Below, piece after piece: positions 34,117 through 44,251 of a stretch of DNA of 64,000 bases. The position numbers and the translations under genes were made by a program. The notes under the pieces were generated by a model. It did not search any database and was not told the origin of the DNA. It was given only the letters and a program-made list of their open reading frames with translations. The stretch comes from Fodinibius sp034521915 (lineage in GTDB: Bacteria > Bacteroidota > Rhodothermia > Balneolales > Balneolaceae). Within the stretch, counting starts at the first letter, position 1, and the number at the start of each line of letters is the position of its first letter. The stretch is from assembly GCF_034521915.1 (NCBI RefSeq), contig NZ_JAXHLU010000014.1:1-64000 (forward strand), written 5' to 3'.

Positions 34117-35097
34117 CTACCCAAGCTCCCAATCGATAGCTTTAAGTCGTTCGGCAACCCTTTTAATATCTTGAAGTACAGCATCATCTTCCGGGAGCTC
34201 ACCAATAACAAGTTCCTTAAAAGTGCCGTTATAAACAGGTTTGATCTTATCCCAGGTTTCTTCCGGTTTGTCAAAAAGTAGGGCTGAGGCAGGATGCTCA
34301 TACAGCCAGTCGTATTGATCGCCGTAACTTTCGATATCATCAGATCCGACTTTAAGCAGCATCTCATCCAGCTTTTGGCTTTCAAAGAAGTCTTGAATGG
34401 CGGGTTGCTTTAACAGCATGTGAATATCATAGGTATGCCGGACTTTATTTCCGAGATCCTCATACGGGTTTTCGGCATGTGAAAACCGGACCAGCGACAT
34501 TATTTTTTCGCAAAAGGTCCGTTCGATTCGCAGGACTTTCACTGGGAAGGGGGCTAAGCCATATTTGGGGATTAATGCTTCCTGGCCTCTCGCTTTCATC
34601 ATATCGGCAATAAAAGAATGAATTTCTACTTTTTCGTGAGGCTCGAAATGTCCCAGCCTTGAAACCTCAACAATGATTTTATCGCGGACCTGGCCATAAG
34701 CCTGGCCGTATTCATGTTTCGCATACTCGTAGGCTACTTTTCTGTTTTTCCCACGCTTCATGGTGATTCCCGGTAATTCCACTTCCTCTAAATCAGTATT
34801 ATCGACTACTTTGCTAACGTCCCGGACTCTTTTGTCCATTTGGTTGTTGGAGAGCTCCGGATCTTCTAACACCACAAGATCTATATCCTCCGAAAACCGG
34901 TTGATCGCCTGGTAACATTTGGAAAGGGAGGTGCCTCCCTTAAATACGGCAACGTCTTTCATGTCGGAATGAAAGATGGCGTGAAGGGCATAGGTTACCC
35001 AGTAGTCTTTCTCGATATAGATTTCCCGAATATTCTTATGGTCGGCTGTAGCCCTTATGGCATCCCTAAAAATTTCGCTGTCTTCGTGTAGATTCAT
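34117..35097 (-). CDS. abiEii: AbiEii-type nucleotidyltransferase toxin
   Basis: A 326-residue protein of the AbiEii/AbiGii family. The nucleotidyltransferase signature is clear: VFKGGTSLSKCYQAINRF and SEDIDLVV, giving the GGTSLSK and D-x-D-like elements, with later conserved LRIERTFCEKIMSLVRFSHA. Such toxins stop growth, by modifying tRNA in characterised homologues, and cause abortive infection when phage disturbs the antitoxin. The start codon directly abuts the antitoxin gene's stop (35098), so both are translated from one mRNA. The family is usually ~270-330 residues; this one appears complete. Confidence 0.9.
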   Translation of the reverse strand: MNLHEDSEIFRDAIRATADHKNIREIYIEKDYWVTYALHAIFHSDMKDVAVFKGGTSLSKCYQAINRFSEDIDLVVLEDPELSNNQMDKRVRDVSKVVDNTDLEEVELPGITMKRGKNRKVAYEYAKHEYGQAYGQVRDKIIVEVSRLGHFEPHEKVEIHSFIADMMKARGQEALIPKYGLAPFPVKVLRIERTFCEKIMSLVRFSHAENPYEDLGNKVRHTYDIHMLLKQPAIQDFFESQKLDEMLLKVGSDDIESYGDQYDWLYEHPASALLFDKPEETWDKIKPVYNGTFKELVIGELPEDDAVLQDIKRVAERLKAIDWELG

Positions 35098-35823
35098 CTA
35101 AACAATATTCCAGTTTTGGGCTGTGGGCAAGCTACTGCTAAGACTACCGAACTCATAACTCGACAGGGGATTCAAGCTATTCTTCAATTTAGGGAAGGCG
35201 CTATTGAACTCCTGGTCGGTAAGCAAGGCTCCCAGCAGCGCACGCACGCGGGGTGGATATTGCAGGGCATAGGTAATCAGCTTATTTCTATCACGATCAC
35301 TCAAATCACGTATGCGGCCTTGAAGTTGCCCGATAGCATTATCGATATCCAGGTCCGGGATTTTCTTGAAATCCTTTATGGCATCCAGGATCTCCAAGAA
35401 ACGGATGTTTTCGTCCGTAGGATCCACATAGCTTTTGACCGATTTTACTTTCAGGTTATCGATCTCTGTATTGATCCTTTTTTTATTGCAGGCCAGGGTA
35501 ATGGTTTTGGGAACCTGGGTCGTAAGCCCCATCCGATTGTACAGGGACAAGCCGGTGATATAAGCAATGCGATTGTCGCCTTCGTACATATAGGGTTTTA
35601 GCAGCTGCTCTTCATTAGGCTTTAAATCGCCAAACACCGACTTCTTGGGCTTGTAGAACAGCCCTTTGGAAATCCTTTTTACTACATCGTTGGATATCAA
35701 CCGCTCGATGGCCTTGGTAGCAGCCACGTATTCGCTATTATCTATGCCAAGCTGGTCATATTTAAAGGTCGTTCCTTCGTCAAAGGAAGAAATTTTATCT
35801 TTTATTCGTTTTGCAGTACTCAT
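35098..35823 (-). CDS. abiEi: AbiEi-type antitoxin / transcriptional autoregulator (DUF6088)
   Basis: A 241-residue protein with an N-terminal winged-helix region (GTTFKYDQLGIDNSEYVAAT and RLISNDVVKRISKGLFYKP) and the DUF6088 core (YITGLSLYNRMGLTTQVPKT). AbiEi proteins neutralise AbiEii in type IV toxin-antitoxin systems and bind inverted repeats upstream to repress the operon. A perfect inverted repeat lies 64 bases upstream (35887-35922). The gene overlaps nothing and is immediately followed by the toxin. Confidence 0.9.
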   Translation of the reverse strand: MSTAKRIKDKISSFDEGTTFKYDQLGIDNSEYVAATKAIERLISNDVVKRISKGLFYKPKKSVFGDLKPNEEQLLKPYMYEGDNRIAYITGLSLYNRMGLTTQVPKTITLACNKKRINTEIDNLKVKSVKSYVDPTDENIRFLEILDAIKDFKKIPDLDIDNAIGQLQGRIRDLSDRDRNKLITYALQYPPRVRALLGALLTDQEFNSAFPKLKNSLNPLSSYEFGSLSSSLPTAQNWNIV

Positions 35824-35840
35824 AATGCTACGTGTTATGC

Positions 35841-35922
35841 TAATGGCCTTTCAACAGCTTGTATTAATATAGCATTTAATCGGTAGATATGTCAAGTTTT
35901 TTACGTTTTTTACTTGACATAT
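35841..35922 (-). promoter_or_regulatory. promoter and operator of the AbiE operon
   Basis: ATATGTCAAGT (35887-35897) and ACTTGACATAT (35912-35922) are perfect 11-base inverted repeats separated by 14 bases. The left arm contains TTGACA on the minus strand, followed after ~18 bases by TATATT, a good sigma-70-like promoter. Repeat and -35 overlap, which fits AbiEi autorepression. Confidence 0.65.
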
Positions 35923-36020
35923 TGGAATGTTATAGTTTGGCTATTTTAAAAGAGGGTAAACTTTTGGCTTAACGAGAGATGCCCGTAGATAAGGAGGTTA
36001 GGAGTAAAAGCGCATGGCTA

Positions 36021-37055
36021 TTATTCGGTAAAAATATCAAATGCTAATTCTTCAACCTCTTCTTTTGTTAGTAGGTTAGCATCGCTACCTATTAAATTCT
36101 GATACTTAAACATTTTTGAATTCTTATTTGCCGTAATAAAATACTCCAATGAATTACGAGCAATAATATCGGGGATAGACTCCTTAGGATTAAAATGCTC
36201 TCCCCCTAATAAAAGTTTATTAGGAGATAGTGGAAGTAGTACTGCTTTTAGTTCGACAGTTTTATCTATAAAAGTTGTATATCCCTCTTCGCCAGCTATT
36301 TTAAATAATACAGGAGCATCTCCTTGAATTAATTCCTCATTTTCAAATTCAATTATGCGATAACTAAAATCTTCATAGATATCTTTTCTTACTTCTGGAG
36401 CAATTGTCTTCTTTAAAATATCTACATGACCTGATTTAACAAGAGACTTTATTTTTTCTTTTGAAAGCTCAGCACTCATTTTCTTCGCAATTTCGGGCAG
36501 AAAAGGTCTGACCTTATCTATCATCTCTCCAAGATTTGAAGAATACATTTTCAAGAGGAATCCTGCATTTTTCCTATCATACCCGGTATCTTGAACTAAA
36601 CGATCGACTAACTCTTTATAGATATATGAGTCTGAATTAACAGCCTGCCTTTTTGCATAATTTAGAAATAAATCTTCATCTGTAATAAAATCGTTAAGTT
36701 GCCTGACCAACATTTCAGATATTTTTTGAAAGTTTAACCAAGGTGTCTGGTCCGTAACTTCAAGATGTGCAATAAGCTCAGGAATCAATGGTGCTTTAAC
36801 AGTAGTAGGCGATTCTTCCCTAAGAAAATGTAATAATTCACCAAACTCCGACTCAGCGTCTGTGATTAGATCATCAGCAGTAGAATCATCCCCAAAAGTA
36901 TAAAAGTCACCTTCTACACCAATATTTTTAATATTGGGATTAAATGGCTCTCCTTCTTTCCTAAAAACCCAAGTATAAATTTCTTCACCTTCAGAATGAC
37001 TTGCAAACCCCTTTTGAAGGAACTGAGGAATAAAATGTTGTCGACTACCAGACAT
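36021..37055 (-). CDS. DUF4238 domain protein
   Basis: A 344-residue protein with the family hallmark near the N-terminus, RQHFIPQFLQKGFAS, followed by YTWVFRKEG and KNIGVEGDFYTFGDD. The C-terminal half contains a helical region and the FYEDFSYRIIEFENEELIQG-like segment (in part EDFSYRIIEFENEELIQG) preceding SPNKLLLGGEHFNPKES, also common in the family. DUF4238 proteins are widespread, often beside defence genes, but have no established activity. Here it sits between AbiE and a PARIS-like pair as a single gene, with 197-236 bp intergenic gaps on either side that show no further gene. Confidence 0.8.
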   Translation of the reverse strand: MSGSRQHFIPQFLQKGFASHSEGEEIYTWVFRKEGEPFNPNIKNIGVEGDFYTFGDDSTADDLITDAESEFGELLHFLREESPTTVKAPLIPELIAHLEVTDQTPWLNFQKISEMLVRQLNDFITDEDLFLNYAKRQAVNSDSYIYKELVDRLVQDTGYDRKNAGFLLKMYSSNLGEMIDKVRPFLPEIAKKMSAELSKEKIKSLVKSGHVDILKKTIAPEVRKDIYEDFSYRIIEFENEELIQGDAPVLFKIAGEEGYTTFIDKTVELKAVLLPLSPNKLLLGGEHFNPKESIPDIIARNSLEYFITANKNSKMFKYQNLIGSDANLLTKEEVEELAFDIFTE

Positions 37056-37292
37056 TTATACTTTAAATCTTTTCAGTATTTTAGGTTTGGCATTAAAAGA
37101 TATTATCTGTTGATGAAAGTAAATTTGTTAATTTTCCTAGAAATCATCTCAATTGAAATATCTCTTTGTGCGACTCCCTCTTTAACTCTTTTATGATATG
37201 ATGGGATTGTATGTTTCGCATTTATGACTCTTCATTAAACTTAAAATTAAAGTAGATATTTAATCCATTTTCCGGAGAAGACATCAAAAAAA

Positions 37293-38087
37293 TCAGCTCT
37301 CAGAAACTTGTTTCAAAACTTGAACAGATTCGTTGGGTATGAAGGGATAAGATCTGCACATTATTCCAATCAATTTTTCAACAAGTTCTCCATTATTTTT
37401 AAAGCTATTTAAAGCCGGGAATACTTCTTTATATTTTTCTTCTAGAGAATGCCCGTTTTCTAACAAAAAATATTTAGGTAAAGAGACTTTTTTTCCATTC
37501 AAATATTCTACTTCCAATCTTTCTGACATATCTGAATTCTGAAAAGAATCTTGAAATTTACTTTCAACCCAACTACTTATTTCTTCCAAGCGTTGAACCG
37601 ATTCTGTTCCTAATAAATACTGATTATAATGTTCAGCAAAGCCCAATTCATCCCTTACATTATGGGGATTACCCATTTCTAAGAATAAACTGACTAAATA
37701 AAATGGATCGAAAAAAAAGTTTTCTATGCTGTACCTATAGTTCTTGCCATGTACCAGGACATGATCTTTATTGTCATTGGTTTTATCCCAATCAATAATA
37801 CCAAAACAGCTATTATTTCCCCCCTTTCTTAATTGATTAACTATATTAATTACCTCATTACAATTACCTTTACCAGAGGAATTTGAAACAAAGTATAACT
37901 TATTCTCAAGTTCCTTTTCTTGAATAAGTTTGTCGGCCAACATTTGATAATATTTTCTATCCGTTGGGCTTTCAACAAATACTTGTTTGTGATTTTTGTA
38001 GTCAATACTAAGGGTAGGTATATATTCTGTTAATAATGCAAGCGCATCATCCTTTTGTATTTTTTTTAAGCTCAGTCTCAGGTTCAT
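37293..38087 (-). CDS. ariB: PARIS-like AriB, DUF4435 TOPRIM-type nuclease
   Basis: A 264-residue DUF4435 protein. The TOPRIM-like acidic residues are visible: Glu in HKQVFVESPTDRKYYQML (about residue 40) and Asp-x-Asp in CFGIIDWDKTNDNKD (about 108). A conserved NYRYSIENFFFDPFYLVSLF segment follows. In PARIS, AriB is held by the AriA ATPase and released as a toxic nuclease (tRNA-cutting in the studied system) when phage anti-restriction proteins appear. Its start lies 41 bases inside the ariA-like gene, so expression is coupled. Other ATPase-TOPRIM systems (OLD-like, Gabija) have different architectures. Confidence 0.8.
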   Translation of the reverse strand: MNLRLSLKKIQKDDALALLTEYIPTLSIDYKNHKQVFVESPTDRKYYQMLADKLIQEKELENKLYFVSNSSGKGNCNEVINIVNQLRKGGNNSCFGIIDWDKTNDNKDHVLVHGKNYRYSIENFFFDPFYLVSLFLEMGNPHNVRDELGFAEHYNQYLLGTESVQRLEEISSWVESKFQDSFQNSDMSERLEVEYLNGKKVSLPKYFLLENGHSLEEKYKEVFPALNSFKNNGELVEKLIGIMCRSYPFIPNESVQVLKQVSES

Positions 38088-39270
38088 TTGATAATTGATA
38101 AACTGATTCCTCAGGTGTTAAAGCTATTGTAGAGGGAGAATGGGTTGTCATTATAATTTTTATCCCATAATCCCTGACAAAAGTTTCATTTAATACATCA
38201 ATTAATAGTTTCGACATTTCAGGATGTAAATGAGCATCTGGTTCATCTAAAACTATTAAATCGGGGTACTCAAGCTTTTCTTCGTAAAATTCACTTGTGA
38301 AAAGCTTAATAATCAAACCAATTATCACCTCCTCTCCTGATGATAAATCAGAAAATCTTATAGAGGTATCGCTTGATTTTTTTCGAAAAGTGAATTCAAC
38401 TGTACTATCCGGAGAAAAATCCTCTAAACTTATCCCTTCGAAGTAATAATTAATTTCATGTTCTTCTAAAATCTGATTTATAATTTCCCAAGGTGGATTG
38501 TTTTGTTTAACAAATTCAGAATCTGATACAGCAGTTTTATCCCATCCATACTTCTTTCCCCTCAAGTATTCTATCTCATTTAGATATCTTCTTTTAGCAT
38601 ATGCGTAAAAAATATCTTGCAACCGAGAATTGAATAGATCATTAATATCAAAAAAACGTTCTGGCAGTGGTGTGTTTGTAAAGTAGGTTGGTTTAACTTC
38701 ACTTAGTTTACAATCTCTTATTTGACAAATCTTCTTTAAAACTATTATTAGGTCCCTATATCTAGAAAATAATTTTTTAATTTCTTGGGTAATCCTATCA
38801 TCAGTTTGATTATTTCTTAACCTTGCATGATTACTTTCTTTTATAACCTGTATTAAATAAGACTTGGAAAACTTCTCATCACACTCAGAGAAGAGTTCGA
38901 TCAATGACTCAGCTTCTTGAATATCATCAAAACTAACACCTTCTTTTATAACTAAAGAAATTAGCTCTTTTGCATTATCTCCCAGTTCAGAAAATTTGTC
39001 TGAAAAAGGCTTCATTTGTTGACTCCAACGATCAGCTCCAACTCTAGGAGTATATGAAGAACTTATACCCTCAATTTGAATTGAAGAGATATTAGAACCT
39101 ACCTGAAGCTTATTACCATCTTGTAAATTGTTCTGACTTTTATTTTCAAATAATTTTACGAGCTGGGTTTTACCACTTCCATTCTTACCGGTTATTACAG
39201 TAAATTCATTTAATTCATCACTTTCGAAACTTTTAAGTGATTTGTACTCTCCTTCAAATTTTATCCGCAT
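38047..39270 (-). CDS. ariA: PARIS-like AriA, AAA15/ABC-type ATPase
   Basis: A 407-residue ATPase of the AAA_15/SMC-like type. Walker A is FTVITGKNGSGKTQLVKLF (about residue 25-40), the signature is RFSDLSSGEEVIIGLIIKLF (about 295-315), Walker B is LIVLDEPDAHLHPEMSKLL (about 335) and the H-loop is IMTTHSPSTIAL. AriA oligomers form a scaffold that senses viral proteins such as Ocr and unleashes AriB. The gene order AriA-AriB with overlap is that of PARIS. It follows the degraded restriction gene by 30 bases. Confidence 0.8.
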   Translation of the reverse strand: MRIKFEGEYKSLKSFESDELNEFTVITGKNGSGKTQLVKLFENKSQNNLQDGNKLQVGSNISSIQIEGISSSYTPRVGADRWSQQMKPFSDKFSELGDNAKELISLVIKEGVSFDDIQEAESLIELFSECDEKFSKSYLIQVIKESNHARLRNNQTDDRITQEIKKLFSRYRDLIIVLKKICQIRDCKLSEVKPTYFTNTPLPERFFDINDLFNSRLQDIFYAYAKRRYLNEIEYLRGKKYGWDKTAVSDSEFVKQNNPPWEIINQILEEHEINYYFEGISLEDFSPDSTVEFTFRKKSSDTSIRFSDLSSGEEVIIGLIIKLFTSEFYEEKLEYPDLIVLDEPDAHLHPEMSKLLIDVLNETFVRDYGIKIIMTTHSPSTIALTPEESVYQLSNEPETELKKNTKG

Positions 39271-39299
39271 TCTTGTAACTAACTTTTAATTATCAATTC

Positions 39300-42200
39300 C
39301 TAATTTACACTCTCTTCCACAATCCCAATCTCCTCCTCACTCAGTCCATAAAGCTCATAGACAAGTTGGTCTATTTCTTCCTCCATCTCACTGGTGTCAG
39401 CATCAGGATCTTTTTCTTTGGCCGTAAGAATTTGATCAACTTCACTTTTGATTTTTTTATAGGAACTACTTGCATTACTTACAGGAATTGGTAAATCTCT
39501 TATTTCATAGACGAGTAGCTTGGAAAGAATCTTTATGGCTATTAGACTGAAGATATATTATGGTAAAATGCAAATGAGCTTTGAATTTAAATTTCCAACA
39601 AATATTCAATTGGTATATCAGATGAGTCTTTATTCTTATACCATCAACTGAGTTTGTAAAAACAAAATCTTCATCCGAAATAGACGCTTGAATTCTTCCA
39701 CCAGTGGTAATTTCTCTTACAACTATTACTCTGCTATCTTTGAATCCAATCTTCATCCAGTGGCCGACTTACCCAAGGTCCATAATGCTAAGGTATTTAT
39801 CTTTAAAGTTAATCTCATATCTATCTATATCTCTGCCGCCAATTACTTTTAGATATGTATCATTTTCTTTTTCGTTACTATGAAAAATTTTATTTTTAGA
39901 AGCTGATGGTTTTTGTGGTGGAGTTCCTTTTCCTTTCTCATATACTTTGACGCCCCATACAACCTCTGCAATATCATCTAATCTTTTGGTATTATTTTGA
40001 ATTTTCTTGATTAAACGAAGTTCAAAACGGGATAGATGAATAGGAAATATTTTATGTGATTCCTCAACAAAGTCTTTAGTTTCAAATTTCTTTACATCAT
40101 CTATATTCTTAATATGGTTGACTATAAACTCTTGTGCGGGAATAGCTTTTTGATATAACAAGATTAATGTTTCAACTACGGCATCTTCAAATGTATTTTT
40201 GGGACACACTGTAACCTTTTTTATTCGTAACTCATTGAGAATAAATTCACGAAAACTCTGATCATATTTAGCCCCAATCCAACTTGTAAGTATAATAAAG
40301 CTACAGTATGAGTTAGTATTTAATATTGATTTAGATAGTTCAACAAAGATGGAAAAACTATTTATCTGATAGTCTGAGGTTTTAAATTTTTCCCGTAAAA
40401 AAGTATCCAGTTTACCAGTAAATAAAGTACCATAAGGCGGGTTCCCAATCACAGCATCAAAGCCGGTAAAATTCCCATCCTCGTCCAGTACTTCGGGGAA
40501 CTCGAACCGCCATTCAAAGGCTTGATCGAAGAAGGTGGCATTTTCGAGTTCTTCGAGTTCGTCTTCAAGCTTGGCAATCTTTTTCTTGGTCTTTTTGATT
40601 TTCTTCTGCTCTTTCTTGCTCTTCTTATCGCCTTCAAACAGGTCCAGCTTGGCCTCTTCTTTGACCAGGAGTTCTCGCTGTTTCTTCAGCTTCTGTCGGA
40701 CGGGATGCAGTTCTTTGAGTCCCACCGAAAAGCTTTCTTTGATAGAGTTAATCTGCTCTTTTAGTGCTCGCTTGTCCGCCTGGTCGCCGGTTTCCTTATA
40801 GCTGCGTACGGCCTGTTTGTATTCCTCAATCGTCAGATCATCGTTGTTGGCCAGAATTTGGGAAAGATCGGCATCCAGATCGAAGCGGCTTACCAGCGAG
40901 TTGCCCTGTTTGATGTTGATATCAATATTGGGCAGAACTTCCAGCTGTTGAAAGTCCGTACTTTCCTTGTAGTAGGCATGTTTGAGCAGCTCAATCCACA
41001 GGCGCAGGCGGCAAATATTGACCGAGTTGGGATTGATGTCCACCCCAAACAGGCAGTTTTCAATGAGGATATTCTTTTCCCGGAACAGGGCTTTCTGCAG
41101 GCGCTGGGTGTCGGGGCCGACCGTACGTTCAATGGTACCATTTTCTTTCCACTCCGAATGCACCCGGTATTCGAAAAAGGGATCTTGTCCCACCGCAATG
41201 CTAAGCTCGTCATTGTCCACGCTGATCTCCACATCCCGAATGCGGTGGTTATCCTCATCCACAAAAATGCGGAGATCACTTTTCACAGCTATCAACTCAT
41301 TCAAGGCCGAAACCAAAAAGTGTCCGGATCCTACGGCCGGATCACAAATGGTGATACTATTTACAACCTCGTTGGCCTTATCGTACGGAACTTCATGGCG
41401 GGATATCTTGGCGGCTACATCATCAATGGTCTCGCATTCCCAATCATCGTAGGTCTCATTAAACTTTTGTACCACCGCCCGACGAATGGTTTCCCGGCAC
41501 ATATATTCGGTAATATAACCGGGCGTAAAAAACGAGCCATCTTTATAGCCATTGATCTTTTCAAAGATGCGTCCCAGTACCGAGGCGTTAATGAGTGTCT
41601 TGGCCTCTTTCTGGACTTCGGCCGTGCCTTCGGTATTAAAGTTGTAGGCATCGAGAAAGCGCAGCAGGTATTCGAGAGCAGATAGTTTTTCTCCCTTGAG
41701 GCGGTCCCCGTCACGGTTTCGGATTTTACTTCGGTTATACACCGGCATTTCAAGTCCGTCTTCCAAAGCTCGAGATACGGATGGCGTCTTGCCTCAATAT
41801 CTGCTACATCAAACAACGAACTATTCAAGTAGGGGATATGCCCAAAATGCTTGTTGATGCGCTCGGAACGATCCTCCACAGGCACGGCCAATACCTGGAA
41901 AAAGAGTTTGTTGAGCCCATCATATTCTTTAATGTCGCGATGGCTTAAAAAGCGAAACCGATCATCTTCTCGGTGATATTTGTAGAGCTGGGCTTCCAGC
42001 AGTTTCAAAAAGAGAATACGGTTAATCCAGGTGATCAACAGCTGGATAGCCACATTAAATAGCTGCTCGTCTTCATCGTCTCCAAACTCTTTTCGATTCG
42101 GTAGCCGCGACAATACATTCAGACTTTTTAGCTGGGTGATGGTATTTTCAATCAGAGAAGCGTGCTGGCGCTTTTCCTCATCCAGCCGGGTAATATAATG

Positions 42201-43024
42201 GGTGCCTTTCTCTTTATATTCTTTGAGTCCCATGATATAGAGCAGCTCGCGGTAAAACGCCTTGTTGAGTTCATTGCTGTCGCTGGCAAAGGGTTGCTTT
42301 GAGCAGGTGCGTAGGCGTAAACAGTTTAAATACTGGAACTAACTTTTTCTGCTCGTCGCGACTGAGCTCATCCTTTTCCAGCAGTCTTCGATACCTGCTC
42401 CAGATCTAATTCTGCTGCCTTAATGTTTGCATCAAGCTCATCCACAAATTCCGAGAGATGATCATAGATAAACTGCGTGCGGGAGCTTACTTTTTGTCCC
42501 TGTTTCCACTCTTCATACCAGCCGGTCAGCTTCTTCGACTCATGAAAATGACGTTCAAAATCCTGGGCATCGAAGACATACCAGCTGTACACATCGGTAA
42601 TGATGATGTGTTTGATATCTTCGTTGCCGTTATCGATACGTTCCCGAAGATAGTAGAGAATGGATTCGTGAAAAGCCTTACGGTTCAGATCTTCCCCGGT
42701 AATCATTTCCGAACTGTTGGACGGGCGCTTGGCTTCGATGATCACCCCAACATTCGACTTCCGGGTTTTGCCATTATGGATGGCCAAGTCCTGGCGCTCC
42801 TTGGTGTTGATGTAGTGGTCTTCCTCAAAATTGGTGTTGCTGAAGAAGGGTTTGATCAAATTCTTCAGGTGTTCCTCGGATTCGCCTTCCTCGACGGCAT
42901 CATCGGCCTGATTCAATAGCTTCAACAGCCGCTGGCGAAAGGTTTCGAACTGGGTCTCGGTGATCGACTCTTGTAGAAATGCATTGTCAACAGCTCGTCT
43001 TGGGGATATCGTCTCTATCTGCAT
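39300..43024 (-). pseudogene. type IIG restriction-modification enzyme, multiply frameshifted
   Basis: The remains of one large (~1240 codon) Eco57I-like protein. The start at 43024 gives a PD-(D/E)XK-like nuclease region (TKERQDLAIHN and NVGVIIEAKRP). Breaks at ~42378 and ~42295 are needed to continue through FYRELLYIMGLKEYKEKG, another at ~41765 to enter the methyltransferase with motif I ICDPAVGSGHFLVSAL and motif IV DAVIGNPPYG, then a charged coiled coil (KKEQKKIKKTKKKIAKLEDE). The target-recognition tail is broken near 39770 and several times between 39535 and 39640 before ending VEESVN at 39300. It cannot make an active enzyme as read. Decay or local sequencing error are the two explanations. 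Confidence 0.85.
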
Positions 43025-43128
43025 CAGTATATTGTTAAAAAACCAACTTTTTGTTTGACCTCATTCTAAGAACTGGGAGGGGAACAAGCAAAAAAGGTGG
43101 AGGAGATAATTCAAAAAGAACTTTTAAT

Positions 43129-43938
43129 TTATTCAAACCAGATTAGACTAATAGCAAAATCATATAAATCTGAATAAAAACACTGTTCATACATTTGATA
43201 TTCAGGAGCTCCCTCTCTTAAGTAAAACCAATCTTCAATATCTACTGGTTCTACCCCTGTATATTTACTATCTGCTTTTCTGTAAAATTCTCCTGCTACG
43301 GTAGTAGGAGGTAGTTCGCCGCCAACCTCGAATTTAAATTTTAGATAGGGGAAGTCATCGCTCTTGCAAAACCATTTAACTTCATTTTTACTGCTAAACA
43401 CGGCTAGTATTTCATGGGTACCTATCTCTGCAAATCGAATGACAGCTGAGGTAAGACTTACTTGGAAATCATCTGAGACCTGTTCTATAATTTCAAGTGA
43501 GAATTCTCTTCCTCCCGTAAAGTCTCTTAACCTTTTTCGAGGCATTAAGAGAGAAGCAGCAAATACATCTGCTTCTTGCTCAATTCGTTCTGAATGTACT
43601 AAGGATAAATTGGATGGATGGGGAGATATTAAGCCTCGTTTTAATCCTTGTCTATGTGGTTCAATGAAATAATGTCCTAACTCATGAGCTAAAGTAAAAC
43701 GTCCTCTTTTTGTAGTAGGCAGATTACCCTTTGTCTCGTTTAGGTGGATGTGAAACTGTGGTTGATCCCATATCAACATACCATCAAAATGATCTTCGTA
43801 ATTACCAATGTGGAGGTTTAATTCTTCATCCTCGATGATCTTCAGAAGGTCTGTAACGTTCTCCTTATGAAAGTTTTCCGCTAGAGACTTAGTATGTTTG
43901 TCAATCAGTTGTTTAGTTTTCGGATTTATCTCCACCAT
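43129..43938 (-). CDS. ImmA/IrrE-family metallopeptidase (CapP-like)
   Basis: A 269-residue zinc peptidase of the ImmA/IrrE (DUF955) family. The active site RFTLAHELGHYFIEPH (His-Glu-x-x-His, about residue 85) and the third ligand region RIEQEADVFAASLLMP (about 120) are complete. The C-terminal half is beta-rich. Such proteases cut DNA-binding regulators in response to a stress or phage signal, as CapP cuts CapH in CBASS control. It is the last of three genes (sigma-like, small protein, protease); its start overlaps the upstream gene by 26 bases. The operon is divergent from a CBASS operon. Confidence 0.85.
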   Translation of the reverse strand: MVEINPKTKQLIDKHTKSLAENFHKENVTDLLKIIEDEELNLHIGNYEDHFDGMLIWDQPQFHIHLNETKGNLPTTKRGRFTLAHELGHYFIEPHRQGLKRGLISPHPSNLSLVHSERIEQEADVFAASLLMPRKRLRDFTGGREFSLEIIEQVSDDFQVSLTSAVIRFAEIGTHEILAVFSSKNEVKWFCKSDDFPYLKFKFEVGGELPPTTVAGEFYRKADSKYTGVEPVDIEDWFYLREGAPEYQMYEQCFYSDLYDFAISLIWFE

Positions 43939-44251
43939 TATTTTTATGTTTCTTCTTCATCTTTTCAATAATATGTTCTGGCAGTTCTTCAGACTTTCTG
44001 GCAGCCATTCTTAGGTCTGAATAGTCTTCCTTTAGATCCTTTGAAACTTGCAAATTAAGGGGTTTTCGCTCCCTTGAATTGTCTAGTATTTCAAAAGGAT
44101 CCACCTGTTCATCTTTTGTATCTCTTTCGACTTCTGGATACAGTTTATTTAATCGTGATAACTCAATTTGTGTTCGGGGAAATAAATATCCAGTTGAACA
44201 TAGCCATTCGGTTATATTTTCTAGTGTTATGTTGATTTTGTCTTTGGCCAT
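43913..44251 (-). CDS. small hypothetical protein of the sigma-ImmA operon
   Basis: A 112-residue charged protein (MAKDKINITLENITEWLCST) with its start sharing a base with the stop of the sigma-like gene and its 3' end overlapping the protease gene. It has a short N-terminal structured part containing EWLCSTGYLFPRTQIELSRL, and a Lys/Glu-rich helical tail (PEHIIEKMKKKHKNNGG). No membrane segment. It could be the substrate of the ImmA/IrrE protease, an anti-sigma-like partner or a linker subunit, but no family is recognised. Confidence 0.6.
   Translation of the reverse strand: MAKDKINITLENITEWLCSTGYLFPRTQIELSRLNKLYPEVERDTKDEQVDPFEILDNSRERKPLNLQVSKDLKEDYSDLRMAARKSEELPEHIIEKMKKKHKNNGGDKSEN

Noticed and set aside
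40858..41685. Long plus-strand frame inside the restriction gene
   Set aside because: It lies antisense to clear methyltransferase motifs on the minus strand and shows no family of its own.
42368..43024. An independent type I restriction R-subunit-like gene (HSDR_N)
   Set aside because: The nuclease-like part continues through frame corrections into a methyltransferase on the same strand, which fits one type IIG enzyme; no separate HsdR helicase or HsdS is present.
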